DNA from: Rathayibacter sp. VKM Ac-2804
GTDB taxonomy: Bacteria; Actinomycetota; Actinomycetes; Actinomycetales; Microbacteriaceae
Length of the DNA stretch: 64,000 bases
Direction of reading: 5' to 3'
NCBI RefSeq assembly: GCF_009866655.1
Contig: NZ_CP047420.1
Span: 1,674,001 to 1,738,000 of the forward strand
Notes under the pieces: model-generated
The model's database searches: none
What the model was told of the DNA's origin: nothing
Seen by the model: the letters and a program-made list of their open reading frames with translations, nothing else
In this document: piece after piece, positions 36,599-46,224 of the stretch
How positions within the stretch are numbered: position 1 is the first letter of the stretch
Layout of the letters: each line of letters opens with the position of its first letter
Position numbers and translations under genes: made by a program

Positions 36599-37960
36599 TC
36601 AGAGGGTCGCGAAGGCCTCGGCGAGGACGGCGACGGCCTCGTCCAGCAGCTCGTCCGTCAGGGCGAGGCTGGGCAGGAAGCGCACCACGTTGCCGTAGGT
36701 GCCGGCGCTGAGCACGAGCACGCCGTGCTTCGCCGCGTAGTCGATGATCGCGCCGACGGCGGCAGTGTTGGGCTGCTTGGTCGTCTGCGCCGTGCCCGGC
36801 TCGACCAGCTCGATCGCCATCATCGCGCCGATCCCGCGGACGTCGCCGATGATGTCGTACTGCTCCTGCAGCGCGCGGAGCGCGGCGCCCAGCCGGGCCC
36901 CGATGCGGTCGGCCTCGGCGAGGAGGCCCTCCTGCTCGATCCGCTCGAAGACCGCGACCGCGGCGGCGGCCGCCACGGGGTTCCCGCCGAAGGTGCCGCC
37001 GAGGCCGCCGGCCTGAGCGGAGTCCATGATCTCCGCGCGGCCCGTGACGCCCGCGAGCGGCAGGCCGCCCGCGATGCCCTTGGCCGAGAGCACCATGTCC
37101 GGGACGAGCCCGAAGTGCTCACTGGCGAACCAGGCGCCGGTGCGGGCCATGCCCGACTGGATCTCATCGGCGACGAAGACGATGCCGTTCGCGGTGCACC
37201 ACTCCTGCAGCGCGGGCAGGAAGCCCTGCGCCGGGACCATGAAGCCGCCCTCGCCCTGGACGGGCTCGACGACGAGGCAGGCCAGGGCCGAGGCGCCGAC
37301 CGTCTTCTCCAGGTAGGAGATGGTGCGCTCGGCCGCCTCGGCGCCCGAGAGGCCGTCGTGATACGGGTACGAGCTCGGCGCGCGGTGCACGTCGCTCGCG
37401 AAGGGACCGAAGCCGAGGCCGTAGGGGAGCGCCTTGAAGTTCATCGCCATCGTGAGGTTCGTGCGACCGTGGTAGGCGTGGTCGAGCACCGCGACTCCGG
37501 GGCGGCCGGTGTGCTTGCGGGCGATCTTGACCGCGTTCTCCACGGCCTCGGCGCCGGAGTTGACCAGCACGGTCTTCTTCGCGTGGTCGCCGGGGGTGTG
37601 CTCGCCGAGCAGCTCCGCGACGCGGATGTACGGCTCGTAGGGCGTGACGGTGAAGAGCGTGTGGGTGAGGCGGCCGAGCTGCGCGGTGGCGGCCGCGACG
37701 ACCGCGTCGTCGGTGTGGCCGATCGTCGTCACGCCGATGCCGGCGCCGAGGTCGATGAACTGGTTGCCGTCGACGTCGACCAGGATCGCGCCGTGCGCGC
37801 GGTCGATGTAGACGGGCAGCGCGGTGCCGACGCCGGTGGGCACGACGGCGAGGCGGCGCTCGTGCAGGGCCCTCGATCGCGGCCCCGGGATCTCGGTCGC
37901 GACGCGACGCTCCTGGGGGACGGCCGACGTGGGAACCTGGGGGGCGAGCGTGTCTGTCAT
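36599..37960 (-). CDS. gabT: 4-aminobutyrate--2-oxoglutarate aminotransferase
   Basis: 453 aa. Class III aminotransferase with VNSGAEAVENAVKIARKHTGR, FVADEIQSGMARTGAWF (PLP-binding Asp) and the Schiff-base Lys in LSAKGIAGGLPLAGV, all close to GabT proteins. It turns GABA into succinic semialdehyde. No gabD is nearby. It has a full-length paralogue at 39469-40803. A TAGACT -10-like box lies 9 nt before the ATG and a hairpin terminator follows. Confidence 0.9.
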   Translation of the reverse strand: MTDTLAPQVPTSAVPQERRVATEIPGPRSRALHERRLAVVPTGVGTALPVYIDRAHGAILVDVDGNQFIDLGAGIGVTTIGHTDDAVVAAATAQLGRLTHTLFTVTPYEPYIRVAELLGEHTPGDHAKKTVLVNSGAEAVENAVKIARKHTGRPGVAVLDHAYHGRTNLTMAMNFKALPYGLGFGPFASDVHRAPSSYPYHDGLSGAEAAERTISYLEKTVGASALACLVVEPVQGEGGFMVPAQGFLPALQEWCTANGIVFVADEIQSGMARTGAWFASEHFGLVPDMVLSAKGIAGGLPLAGVTGRAEIMDSAQAGGLGGTFGGNPVAAAAAVAVFERIEQEGLLAEADRIGARLGAALRALQEQYDIIGDVRGIGAMMAIELVEPGTAQTTKQPNTAAVGAIIDYAAKHGVLVLSAGTYGNVVRFLPSLALTDELLDEAVAVLAEAFATL

Positions 37961-37969
37961 GGTCCCCCG

Positions 37970-37975
37970 AGTCTA
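37970..37975 (-). promoter_or_regulatory. Putative -10 box of gabT
   Basis: TAGACT on the minus strand, 9 nt before ATG 37960; no -35 recognised. Confidence 0.4.
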
Positions 37976-38049
37976 CCTTCGGGCGTCGGAGGACCAGGGG
38001 TCCAGACCGTCGAGACCGGCCTGAACCACGGCCGAGAAGGAGGGATCCG

Positions 38050-38526
38050 ATGAAATCGGAGCACGATTACGCTCTTTCCGTCGTCTGGGAGGGCAATCGC
38101 GGCACCGGCACCAGCGGCTACCGGGACTACGGGCGCCAGAACGTCCTCGTCGCCGAGGGCCCGCCGCCGATCCTCGGCTCGGCCGACAAGCCCTTCCGCG
38201 GCGACCCGGACCGCTGGAACCCCGAGCAGCTGCTGCTCGCCTCCCTCGCGCAGTGCCACCTGCTCTCGTTCCTGCACGTCGCCGTCAAGAACGGGGTCGT
38301 CGTGACCGAGTACGTCGACGACGCCATCGGGCGCATGGTGCAGGAGGGCGAGGGCGGTCGCTTCGTCTCGGTCACCCTCCGACCGCGGGTGCGGGTCGCG
38401 CACGAGTCGATGGTCGAGCTCGCGCAGTCGCTGCACGGCGAGGCGTCCCGGCTGTGCTTCATCGCGAACTCGGTGAGCTTCCCGGTCGGGCACGAGCCGC
38501 AGACCTCGGCGGCCGACGCGCGCTGA
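38050..38526 (+). CDS. OsmC-family peroxiredoxin-like protein
   Basis: 158 aa. Two family cysteines are present: C69 in LASLAQCHLLSF and C136 in SRLCFIAN. These reduce organic hydroperoxides in OsmC/Ohr proteins. Start ATG 38050 has AAGGAGGGATCCG upstream, one of the best ribosome-binding sites in the window. Divergent from gabT and convergent with plsC. Confidence 0.9.
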   Translation: MKSEHDYALSVVWEGNRGTGTSGYRDYGRQNVLVAEGPPPILGSADKPFRGDPDRWNPEQLLLASLAQCHLLSFLHVAVKNGVVVTEYVDDAIGRMVQEGEGGRFVSVTLRPRVRVAHESMVELAQSLHGEASRLCFIANSVSFPVGHEPQTSAADAR

Positions 38527-38562
38527 CCCGCGCGGACCCGGTGGGTGCGGCGGCAGGAGCGG

Positions 38563-39318
38563 TCAGCGCCGCTCGTGCGGCAGCGCGCGCTTGATCTTCT
38601 CGACCGTGGTGACCGGCGGCGACTCGTTGTAGACACCCGCCGCCTCCTGGCCCGACAGCGCGTGGATGGCGGCCATCACCTCGTCCGTCGCGTGCCGGCG
38701 CGCGCGGCCCGAGTCGGCGGAGCCGTGCCGGGAGAGATCGAGCGGATCGCCGAAGCGCACCGTGATCCGGTGCAGCCGCGGGATCTTCGAGCCCACGGGC
38801 TGCAGCTCCTGCGTGCCGACGAGCCCGACCGGGACGACCGGCGCGCCGGTGGTGAGTGCGAGCCACGCCACTCCGGTGCGGCCGCGGTAGAGGCGGCCGT
38901 CGCGCGAGCGCGTCCCCTCCGGGTACACGGCGAACGCCTCGTCGCGCTCGAGGATCGCGCGCCCGAGATCGAGCGCCTCCTGCGCGGCCTGGCCGGCGCC
39001 GCGCTCGACCGCGACCGCTCCGACCGCCGTGAAGAAGGAGCGCGACAGGGCGCCGCGCGCGCCGGTGCCGGTGAAGTAGTCCGACTTCGCGAGGAACTGC
39101 ACGGGCCGGGGCGCCAGCAGCGTCAGCACGGGCGAGTCGATGAACGACAGATGGTTGCTGGCGATGATGACGCGGCCGGTGCGCGGCACGTTGTCGCGGC
39201 CCTCGACGATCGGCCGGTAGATCATCCGGCCGAGCCGGCTCATCGTGAAGCGGGCCACGCGAGCGGAGACGCCGATCCCCGGCGGCGTCGGCGGTGTCGG
39301 AGCGTCGTCGGTCGGCAT
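38563..39318 (-). CDS. plsC: 1-acyl-sn-glycerol-3-phosphate acyltransferase (PlsC family)
   Basis: 251 aa. The acyltransferase motif N-H-L-S-F-I-D is near residue 53, and FAVYPEGTRSRDGRLYRGRTGVAWLA holds the glycerophosphate-binding region. It would make phosphatidic acid for membrane lipids. No clear membrane helix; a basic amphipathic N-terminal region probably binds the membrane. It stands alone between two gabT genes. Confidence 0.9.
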   Translation of the reverse strand: MPTDDAPTPPTPPGIGVSARVARFTMSRLGRMIYRPIVEGRDNVPRTGRVIIASNHLSFIDSPVLTLLAPRPVQFLAKSDYFTGTGARGALSRSFFTAVGAVAVERGAGQAAQEALDLGRAILERDEAFAVYPEGTRSRDGRLYRGRTGVAWLALTTGAPVVPVGLVGTQELQPVGSKIPRLHRITVRFGDPLDLSRHGSADSGRARRHATDEVMAAIHALSGQEAAGVYNESPPVTTVEKIKRALPHERR

Positions 39319-39409
39319 TCGCCCGACGCTACCGGCGGCTGCATGCCGCTCGGGTCATGCCCTGCCGGGCGCTCCGCCGACCACACCGCCGGGTGCCGCG
39401 GCGGACGAC

Positions 39410-39444
39410 CGCGGGCCGCCCCTCGTCGAGAGGAGCGGCCCGCG
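39410..39444 (-). terminator. Hairpin terminator after the second gabT
   Basis: CGCGGGCCGC (39410-39419) pairs with GCGGCCCGCG (39435-39444); CCTC/GAGG pairs further inside after one mismatch. Confidence 0.75.
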
Positions 39445-39468
39445 AGGGAGAGCGGAGGGAGCGACCGC

Positions 39469-40803
39469 TCAGCCGAAGGTGGCGAGCGCCTCCTCGATGA
39501 CACCCGCGGCGTCGTCGATCAGCTCCTCGCTGATGACCACGCTCGGCATGATGCGCAGGACGCTGTCCCAGCTGCCGGCGTCGAGGGCGATGACGCCGTT
39601 CGTCGTGACGTGCTTCAGCACGGCGGAGAGCGCCTCCGGGTTCTGCTTCTTGGTGCCGGGGTGGACGAGCTCGACGCCGAACATCGCGCCCTTGCCGCGG
39701 ACCTCGCCGACCACGGCGAAGCGCTCGGCCCAGTCGCCGATGCGGGCCTGCAGGGCGCGCTCGACGCGCTGGGCCTCGGCGAGCAGGCCCTCGGACTCGA
39801 TCGCCTCGAAGGTGGCGAGCGCGGCGGCGGTGGAGACGGGGTTGCCGCCGAAAGTGCCGCCGATACCGCCGGGCTGCACCGCGTCCATGATCTCCGCGCG
39901 GCCGGTGACCGCGGCGAGCGGGAAGCCGCCGGCGATGCCCTTGGCCGTGGTGATGAGGTCGGGGACGACGCCGAAGTGCTCGATCGAGTACCAGGCACCG
40001 GTGCGGGCGATGCCGGCCTGGATCTCGTCCGCGACGAAGACGATGCCGTTCTCGGTGCAGAACTCGGAGAGGCGCTCGAAGTAGCCCGCCGCGGGGATGA
40101 TGATGCCGCCGTCGCCCTGGATGGGCTCGACGAACAGCGCCGCGAGCTCCTCGGCGCCGATGTGGGTGCGGATGTAGTCGATGGAGCGCTCGGCGGCCTC
40201 CTCGCCCGTCATGCCCTCGGGGTCGCGGAACGGGTAGCTCATCGGGAGGCTGTAGATCTCGCCGGGGAACGGGCCCATGCCGGCGCGCTCGGGCCAGGGG
40301 CGGTAGGTCATCGCCATCGTGAGGTTGGTGCGGCCGTGGAAGGCGTGGTCGAGCGAGGCGATGGCGCGGCGTCCGGTGTGCTTGCGCGCGATCTTGACCG
40401 CGTTCTCGACCGCCTCGGCGCCCGAGTTGACGAGGATCGAGTGCTTCTCGAAGTCGCCGGGGGTGATCTCGCCGAGCTTCTCGGCGACCCGCACGTAGTT
40501 CTCGTAGGGGGTCACGGTGAAGAGGGTGTGGGTCAGCTTCTCCGCCTGGGCGGCGGCCGCGGCCGCGACCGCGGGGTGGGCGTGGCCGATGGTGGTGACG
40601 CCGATGCCGCAGCCGAGGTCGATCAGGCGGTTGCCGTCGACGTCGACGAGGACGGCGCCCGAGGCGTGGTCCATGTAGATGTTCGCGAGGGTTCCGGCGC
40701 CGCGGGAGACGCTGGCGACGCGGCGCTCCTGCAGCGCGATCGAGCGAGGGCCGGGGAGCTCGGTGACGAGCGCGCGGGACTGGGGGACCGAGAATTCACG
40801 CAT
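39469..40803 (-). CDS. gabT: Second 4-aminobutyrate aminotransferase-like protein (gabT paralogue)
   Basis: 444 aa. It aligns end to end with the other GabT in this window: LVNSGAEAVENAVKIARKHTGR, FVADEIQAGIARTGAWY, TTAKGIAGGFPLAAVTG and GGTFGGNP are nearly shared, while termini and several loops differ. All PLP residues are intact, so both look active. It may prefer another omega-amino acid (e.g. 5-aminovalerate or beta-alanine), which the sequence cannot show. TAGCAT sits 6 nt before the ATG, and a hairpin terminator follows. Confidence 0.88.
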   Translation of the reverse strand: MREFSVPQSRALVTELPGPRSIALQERRVASVSRGAGTLANIYMDHASGAVLVDVDGNRLIDLGCGIGVTTIGHAHPAVAAAAAAQAEKLTHTLFTVTPYENYVRVAEKLGEITPGDFEKHSILVNSGAEAVENAVKIARKHTGRRAIASLDHAFHGRTNLTMAMTYRPWPERAGMGPFPGEIYSLPMSYPFRDPEGMTGEEAAERSIDYIRTHIGAEELAALFVEPIQGDGGIIIPAAGYFERLSEFCTENGIVFVADEIQAGIARTGAWYSIEHFGVVPDLITTAKGIAGGFPLAAVTGRAEIMDAVQPGGIGGTFGGNPVSTAAALATFEAIESEGLLAEAQRVERALQARIGDWAERFAVVGEVRGKGAMFGVELVHPGTKKQNPEALSAVLKHVTTNGVIALDAGSWDSVLRIMPSVVISEELIDDAAGVIEEALATFG

Positions 40804-40809
40804 TCCTCC

Positions 40810-40815
40810 ATGCTA
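40810..40815 (-). promoter_or_regulatory. Putative -10 box of the second gabT
   Basis: TAGCAT on the minus strand, 6 nt from the ATG at 40803. The GGAGGA between them abuts the start codon, too close to act as a normal ribosome-binding site, favouring leaderless initiation. Confidence 0.45.
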
Positions 40816-40971
40816 GGCGCGGCTCCCGGGAGCGAGCCGGAGACGCTCCGTGCCCGCTCGTCCGCGGACCGGTGCAGGGGGATCGTTCAGCCGGGGCGGA
40901 GGCGCAGCCCTCAGGATGGAAGGATCCCCCCGACGTCGTCCCGCTCCCTGCCGGGCAGGAAAGGTGCACCC

Positions 40972-41937
40972 GTGCGCAGAACCCTCGCGATCCTCGCCGT
41001 TCTCGGCGCCTCCCTCGGCCTCGCGGCCTGCACGCCCGGCACCCCCGAGGCGTCGCCGAGTGCGACCCCGACTCCGCTCTCCTGCATCTCCTCCGGGGAG
41101 GCGTCCGACGCCGTGGACGCCGCCGGCGACTTCGCGACGAAGCCGGTCACCGTCTTCCCGACCCCGATGAGCGTCGAGGCGACCGAGGGCAGCACCGTCA
41201 TCGAGGGCACCGGCGAGGCGGTCGCCGAGGGCGACACCGTGCTGGTGGACTACACCCTCTACAACGGCACGAGCGGCGCCGAGTTCTCCGCGAGCAGCTA
41301 CGCCTCCGGTGGGCGCGCCGCCTTCGAGGTGGACACCGATCAGTACCTCGCGGGCCTCGTCAAGGCGGTCAACTGCGCGACGGTCGGCTCGCGCGTCGTC
41401 GCTGTCGTCCCTCCCGCCGACGCGTTCGGCGACGCCGGCAGCACCGATCTCGGGATCGCCGCGGACGACTCCATCGTCATGGTGATCGACGTCGAGGGCA
41501 TCGTCCCCTCGGCCGCGACCGGTGAGCCGCAGGCGCCGGTCGACGGGCTGCCGACGGTGGCGCTCGCCGAGGACGGCGCCCCGACGGTGACCATCCCCGC
41601 GACCGACCCGCCGGCCGAGCTGCAGCTCGAGGTGCTGAAGAAGGGCGACGGGCAGACCGTCGCCGACGGCGACTCGCTGATCGTGCAGTACCAGGGCGTC
41701 GTCTGGGGCACCGGCGAGGTCTTCGACCAGAGCTGGGGGAACGGCACACCCGCGTCCTTCGGCACCGGCGACGTGATCGAGGGCTTCAAGGAGGCGGTGG
41801 TCGGCCAGACCGTCGGCTCGCAGGTGCTCGTGGTCATCCCGCCGGACAAGGGCTACGGCGAGGCCGGCAACACCAACGCGGGCATCAGCGGCACCGACAC
41901 CCTGGTGTTCGTCGTCGACATCCTCGCGGTGAGCTGA
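40972..41937 (+). CDS. Lipoprotein with two tandem FKBP-type peptidyl-prolyl isomerase domains
   Basis: 321 aa from GTG 40972 (AGGAAAGG 7 nt upstream). The signal peptide ends in a lipobox G-L-A-A-C. Residues ~60-175 form a diverged FKBP domain ([16 protein letters not shown] ... [15 protein letters not shown]) and ~205-321 a more typical one ([23 protein letters not shown] ... [15 protein letters not shown]). It is expected on the outer face of the membrane helping secreted proteins fold. Domain 1 lacks the usual F-D-x-S motif, so may be non-catalytic. Confidence 0.88.
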   Translation: MRRTLAILAVLGASLGLAACTPGTPEASPSATPTPLSCISSGEASDAVDAAGDFATKPVTVFPTPMSVEATEGSTVIEGTGEAVAEGDTVLVDYTLYNGTSGAEFSASSYASGGRAAFEVDTDQYLAGLVKAVNCATVGSRVVAVVPPADAFGDAGSTDLGIAADDSIVMVIDVEGIVPSAATGEPQAPVDGLPTVALAEDGAPTVTIPATDPPAELQLEVLKKGDGQTVADGDSLIVQYQGVVWGTGEVFDQSWGNGTPASFGTGDVIEGFKEAVVGQTVGSQVLVVIPPDKGYGEAGNTNAGISGTDTLVFVVDILAVS

Positions 41938-41992
41938 CCCGCTCCGCTCCGCACCCCGGGAGGGCCGAGGGCCGCCGTGCCAGGATGGGCGG

Positions 41993-43075
41993 ATGCGCAG
42001 GGTCATCATCCTCGGCTCGACCGGGTCCATCGGCACGCAGGCCCTCGACGTCATCGGCGCGAACCGCGACCGCTTCGAGGTCGTCGGCCTCGGGGCCGGC
42101 TCCAACCGCGAGGTCGTCGCCCAGCAGGCGCGCGAGTTCGGCGTCGAGCACACCGCCTTCGGCGCGGCGGAGGCCGAGCAGCTGATCCGCTCCGTCGACG
42201 CCGACGTCGTCCTCAACGGCATCACCGGGTCCGTCGGGCTCGGCCCGACGCTCGCCGCGCTCGAGGAGGGCCGCACCCTCGCCCTCGCGAACAAGGAGTC
42301 GCTGATCGTCGGCGGCGAGCTGGTCACCTCGCTCGCCGCTCCCGGGCAGATCGTCCCCGTCGACTCCGAGCACTCGGCGATCGCGCAGGCGCTGCTCGCG
42401 GGGGAGCACCGCGAGGTCCGCCGACTGGTGCTGACCGCGTCGGGCGGCCCGTTCCGCGGGCGCGACCGTTCCTCCCTCCGCGACGTCACGCCGGCCGAGG
42501 CCCTCGCGCACCCGACCTGGGACATGGGGCTGGTCGTCACCACGAACTCGTCCACGCTGGTCAACAAGGGTCTCGAGGTGATCGAGGCGCACCTGCTCTT
42601 CGACGTGCCCTACGACCGGATCGACGTGACCGTGCATCCGCAGTCGATCGTCCACTCGATGGTCGAGTTCGTCGACGGCTCGACGATCGCCCAGGCCTCG
42701 CCGCCCGACATGCGCCTGCCGATCTCGCTCGGTCTCGACTGGCCGCACCGCGTCGCCGGCGTCGGCGTGCCGCTGGACTGGACCCGCGCGCAGTCCTGGA
42801 CGTTCGAGCCGCTCGACGAGGAGGCGTTCCCCTCCGTCCGGCTCGCCAAGAAGGTCGGCGCCGCCGGGGCGTCCTACCCGGCCGTCTTCAACGCGGCGAA
42901 CGAGCAGGCCGTGCAGGCGTTCCACGCCGGGCGGATCGGCTACCTGGACATCCTCGCGACGGTCGAGGCCGTCGTCGACGTGCACTCCGTCGAGGGCGCG
43001 CTGACCCGCGAGTCGCTGGCCGAGGCCGAGACCTGGGCGCGCCGCACGGCGGATGCACGGATCGCCGCCGCCTGA
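41993..43075 (+). CDS. dxr: 1-deoxy-D-xylulose 5-phosphate reductoisomerase
   Basis: 360 aa. Second enzyme of the MEP isoprenoid pathway: DXP + NADPH to MEP. The NADPH site [14 protein letters not shown] is at the N-terminus; [21 protein letters not shown] and [13 protein letters not shown] carry metal and substrate residues. It precedes rseP and ispG, a usual actinobacterial order. CAGGAT (a non-consensus -10) lies 6 nt before the ATG. Confidence 0.96.
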   Translation: MRRVIILGSTGSIGTQALDVIGANRDRFEVVGLGAGSNREVVAQQAREFGVEHTAFGAAEAEQLIRSVDADVVLNGITGSVGLGPTLAALEEGRTLALANKESLIVGGELVTSLAAPGQIVPVDSEHSAIAQALLAGEHREVRRLVLTASGGPFRGRDRSSLRDVTPAEALAHPTWDMGLVVTTNSSTLVNKGLEVIEAHLLFDVPYDRIDVTVHPQSIVHSMVEFVDGSTIAQASPPDMRLPISLGLDWPHRVAGVGVPLDWTRAQSWTFEPLDEEAFPSVRLAKKVGAAGASYPAVFNAANEQAVQAFHAGRIGYLDILATVEAVVDVHSVEGALTRESLAEAETWARRTADARIAAA

Positions 43076-43160
43076 CCGGCCCCCAGGAGCGCCGACGCGC
43101 TGATCGGACGCTCATCGCGTTCCTCCAGCGCCTCTCCAGCCGAGGGGTACCCCCGCGGCC

Positions 43161-43166
43161 TACAGT
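43161..43166 (+). promoter_or_regulatory. Putative -10 box of rseP
   Basis: TACAGT ends 6 nt before GTG 43173. No Shine-Dalgarno sequence is present, so leaderless initiation is likely. Confidence 0.45.
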
Positions 43167-43172
43167 GACCGA

Positions 43173-44561
43173 GTGGAATCCGTGCTGCTCTTCGTCCTCG
43201 GCGTCGTCATCATCGCCGTGGGCGTCGCCCTGTCGATCGCGCTGCACGAGGTCGGGCACCTCGTGCCGGCGAAGCTCTTCGGGGTCAAGGTCACGCAGTA
43301 CATGATCGGCTTCGGCCGCACGATCTTCTCCGTCCGCCGCGGCGAGACCGAGTACGGCGTGAAGGCTCTGCCCCTCGGCGGCTACATCGCCATGATCGGG
43401 ATGTACCCGCCCAAGCACCCGGGCGACCGCGTCGGCGAGTCGAGCACGGGCTTCTTCAACGGATTGAACGGCAACGAGTCGGCGCCCGACCCCGAACCCC
43501 GCCGCGGCGGCTACGCGACGATGATCGACGAGGCGCGCGCCGCCAGCGCCGAGACCATCGGCGAGGGCGAGGACCACCGCGCCTTCTACCGGCTCGCGGT
43601 CTGGAAGCGCGTCGTCGTGATGTTCGGCGGCCCGTTCATGAACCTCGTGATCGCGACCGTCCTCTTCACCGTCCTGCTCTGCGGCATCGGGGTCGCCCAG
43701 AACACCTCGACGATCTCGACCGTCTCGCAGTGCGTGGTCCCGGCGAGCGACACGACCGCCGAGAGCTGCTCCGCCGACGACCCGCTCGCGCCCGGCGCCG
43801 CGGCCGGCATCCTGCCCGGAGACACCATCACCGCGATCGACGGCACGCCCGTGTCCTCCTGGAACGACCTCACCCCGATCATCCGCGCCTCGGCCGGCGT
43901 CCCGCTCAGCGTCGCCGTCGACCGCGACGGCCAGAGCCTCACCCTCACGATCACCCCCGCCGAGAACGAGGTGGCCGTCACCGACGCCGCCGGCGACGCG
44001 GTGCTCGACGCGTCCGGCGCCGTCGAGACGCAGACCGTCGGCTTCATCGGCATCTCGCCCACTCAGGCGCTCGTCCAGCAGCCGATCACCGCCGTCCCCG
44101 GGACGGTCGGGGAGAACGTCGCCAGCGTCGCCCACGTCATCCTCAACCTGCCGCAGCGCCTCATCGACGTGGCCCAGGCGGCCTTCGGCACCGAGGCGCG
44201 CGACGCGAACGGCCCGATCAGCGTCGTCGGCGTCGGCCGCATCGCCGGCGAGATCGCCGCCTCCGACCAGCTGCCCGTCGTCTCCAAGGTGCAGACCATG
44301 GTCGGCGTCCTCGCCTCCCTCAACGTCGCGCTCTTCGTCTTCAACCTCGTCCCCCTCCTGCCGATGGACGGCGGCCACATCGCCGGCGCGCTCTGGGAGG
44401 GCCTGCGCCGCCGCATCGCCAAGCTCTTCGGCCGCCGCGACCCGGGCCCCGTCGACATCGCCAAGCTGCTGCCGCTCACGTACGCGGTCGTCCTGCTCCT
44501 CGGCGGGATGAGCGCCCTGCTGATCTACGCCGACATCGTGAAGCCGATCCAGCTGTTCTGA
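43173..44561 (+). CDS. rseP: Site-2 intramembrane zinc metalloprotease (RseP/Rip1-like, M50)
   Basis: 462 aa. Zinc site H25-E26-V-G-H29 in the first helix, the third ligand in [15 protein letters not shown] near the C-terminus, and a central PDZ domain (about 200-280, [27 protein letters not shown]). It cleaves membrane-embedded substrates such as anti-sigma factors. A charged ~50-residue loop after helix 1 (about 85-130) is a local insertion. Located between dxr and ispG as in mycobacteria. Confidence 0.94.
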   Translation: MESVLLFVLGVVIIAVGVALSIALHEVGHLVPAKLFGVKVTQYMIGFGRTIFSVRRGETEYGVKALPLGGYIAMIGMYPPKHPGDRVGESSTGFFNGLNGNESAPDPEPRRGGYATMIDEARAASAETIGEGEDHRAFYRLAVWKRVVVMFGGPFMNLVIATVLFTVLLCGIGVAQNTSTISTVSQCVVPASDTTAESCSADDPLAPGAAAGILPGDTITAIDGTPVSSWNDLTPIIRASAGVPLSVAVDRDGQSLTLTITPAENEVAVTDAAGDAVLDASGAVETQTVGFIGISPTQALVQQPITAVPGTVGENVASVAHVILNLPQRLIDVAQAAFGTEARDANGPISVVGVGRIAGEIAASDQLPVVSKVQTMVGVLASLNVALFVFNLVPLLPMDGGHIAGALWEGLRRRIAKLFGRRDPGPVDIAKLLPLTYAVVLLLGGMSALLIYADIVKPIQLF

Positions 44562-44573
44562 GTCGTCTTGCAC

Positions 44574-44632
44574 GCCGGTCCCTGCCCGGCGTGCCGCGGT
44601 CGGCTTCGCGACGGGTCGGGCTGGGAGGAGCG
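44574..44632 (+). repeat. Direct repeat copy 1 (59 bp core)
   Basis: Identical to 44694-44752 except one base (44606 T versus 44726 A); similarity continues to about 44646 with more changes. Internally, TCCCTGCCCG can pair with CGGGCTGGGA with one mismatch, giving a hairpin. Confidence 0.85.
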
Positions 44633-44693
44633 GGTTGCGGTCGGCTGGCGCGAATCGCTGGCACGCGATTCTCGCTTTCGTCTTCGAGGTGGT

Positions 44694-44752
44694 GCCGGTC
44701 CCTGCCCGGCGTGCCGCGGTCGGCTACGCGACGGGTCGGGCTGGGAGGAGCG
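44694..44752 (+). repeat. Direct repeat copy 2 (59 bp core)
   Basis: Second copy, offset exactly 120 bp from copy 1, with the same internal hairpin potential. Not seen elsewhere in the window. Confidence 0.85.
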
Positions 44753-44963
44753 TATCGCGGCCGGCTGAGCTCGGTTCGGTGTGCAGGAGATGTGCCGGAG
44801 GCTGCTCGCGGGGACGGGGGTGTGCACGCGATCTGCCGGAGATCGCCTGCAGATCGGACGTCGGCGGTTCCGGAATGCGGTCGAGGAAGGCGTGGCACGG
44901 ACCGTGGAGATCGGCGGGACCTGGGAACCGGGGGAGCGGCGGCGTCCGGCCGGGCGGCGCGCG

Positions 44964-44969
44964 TACGAT
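44964..44969 (+). promoter_or_regulatory. Putative -10 box of ispG
   Basis: TACGAT ends 7 nt before GTG 44977. An ATG at 44968 overlaps the box and is therefore unlikely to be the start. Confidence 0.5.
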
Positions 44970-44976
44970 GGGGCTC

Positions 44977-46134
44977 GTGCCTGCTGTGAATCTGGGTTTG
45001 CCCAAGGTCCCCGTGACCCTCGCCCCCCGCCGGAAGACCCGTCAGATCAAGGTGGGGAAGGTGCTCGTCGGCGGTGACGCTCAGGTCAGCGTCCAGTCGA
45101 TGTGCACCACGCCGACCACGAACATCAACGCGACGCTCCAGCAGATCGCCGAGCTGACCGCCTCCGGCTGCGACATCGTGCGCGTCGCCGTGCCGAGCCG
45201 CGACGACGCGGAGGCGCTGCCGATCATCGCGAAGAAGAGCCAGATCCCGGTCATCGCGGACATCCACTTCCAGCCGAACTACGTCTACGCCGCGATCGAC
45301 GCGGGCTGCGCGGCCGTCCGGGTGAACCCGGGCAACATCCGCAAGTTCGACGACCAGGTCGGCAAGATCGCCGCCGCGGCGAAGGCCGCCGGCGTCTCGA
45401 TCCGCATCGGCGTCAACGCGGGCTCGCTCGAGCCCAGCCTCCTGCAGAAGTACGGCAAGGCCACCCCCGAGGCGCTCGTCGAGAGCGCCGTCTGGGAGGC
45501 CAGCCTCTTCGAGGAGCACGACTTCCACGACTTCAAGATCTCGGTCAAGCACAACGACCCGGTGATCATGGTGCAGGCCTACCGCCAGCTCGCCGAGCGC
45601 GGCGACTGGCCGCTGCACCTCGGCGTGACCGAGGCCGGCCCCGAGTTCCAGGGCACGATCAAGTCGGCGACGGCGTTCGGCATCCTGCTCGGCGAGGGCA
45701 TCGGCGACACCATCCGCGTGTCGCTCTCGGCGCCGCCCGCGCAGGAGGTCAAGGTCGGCCTGCAGATCCTGCAGTCGCTCAACCTCCGCGAGCGCAAGCT
45801 CGAGATCGTCTCCTGCCCGAGCTGCGGCCGCGCTCAGGTCGACGTCTACACGCTCGCCAACGACGTCACCGCGGGTCTCGAGGGCATGAGCGTGCCGCTG
45901 CGCGTCGCCGTCATGGGCTGTGTCGTCAACGGACCGGGCGAGGCCCGCGAGGCCGACCTCGGCGTCGCCTCCGGCAACGGCAAGGGCCAGATCTTCGTCA
46001 AGGGCGAGGTCATCAAGACCGTCCCCGAGTCCGAGATCGTCAAGACGCTGATCGAGGAGGCCAACCGCCTGGCCGCCGAGATGCCCGCCGACGACACCTC
46101 GACCGGCTCCCCGGTCGTCGTCGTCTCCAACTGA
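44977..46134 (+). CDS. ispG: 4-hydroxy-3-methylbut-2-en-1-yl diphosphate synthase
   Basis: 385 aa from GTG 44977 (leaderless). Penultimate MEP-pathway step: MEcPP to HMBPP using a [4Fe-4S] cluster. The TIM-barrel part holds [19 protein letters not shown] and RVNPGNI. The cluster cysteines are in [11 protein letters not shown] and [15 protein letters not shown]. Length and motifs are those of the bacterial short form. It works with dxr upstream; proS follows 90 nt later with its own promoter-like box. Confidence 0.95.
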   Translation: MPAVNLGLPKVPVTLAPRRKTRQIKVGKVLVGGDAQVSVQSMCTTPTTNINATLQQIAELTASGCDIVRVAVPSRDDAEALPIIAKKSQIPVIADIHFQPNYVYAAIDAGCAAVRVNPGNIRKFDDQVGKIAAAAKAAGVSIRIGVNAGSLEPSLLQKYGKATPEALVESAVWEASLFEEHDFHDFKISVKHNDPVIMVQAYRQLAERGDWPLHLGVTEAGPEFQGTIKSATAFGILLGEGIGDTIRVSLSAPPAQEVKVGLQILQSLNLRERKLEIVSCPSCGRAQVDVYTLANDVTAGLEGMSVPLRVAVMGCVVNGPGEAREADLGVASGNGKGQIFVKGEVIKTVPESEIVKTLIEEANRLAAEMPADDTSTGSPVVVVSN

Positions 46135-46210
46135 CGCGGGCGGCGGACGGGGACACCACCCGTCCGCCGCCTCACCGGCGGCCGCGGGACACCCCGCCGT
46201 GGACTCCGGA

Positions 46211-46216
46211 TAGGAT
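46211..46216 (+). promoter_or_regulatory. Putative -10 box of proS
   Basis: TAGGAT ends 8 nt before GTG 46225; no ribosome-binding site between. Confidence 0.45.
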
Positions 46217-46224
46217 CGTCCCTC

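Larger units (their letters stand above)
44562..44976. other. 415-nt intergenic region rich in repeats and hairpins
   Basis: No convincing gene. It holds two copies of a ~59-bp repeat exactly 120 bp apart, a hairpin GAATCGC/GCGATTC at 44652-44671, a hairpin GCGATCT/AGATCGC at 44828-44846 and, at its right end, the TACGAT box for ispG. Short open frames here are Arg/Pro-rich artefacts. Confidence 0.7.

Noticed and set aside
44568..45077. Short open frames over the 120-bp repeat
   Set aside because: They merely translate the repeat (Arg/Pro-rich) and lack a start signal.
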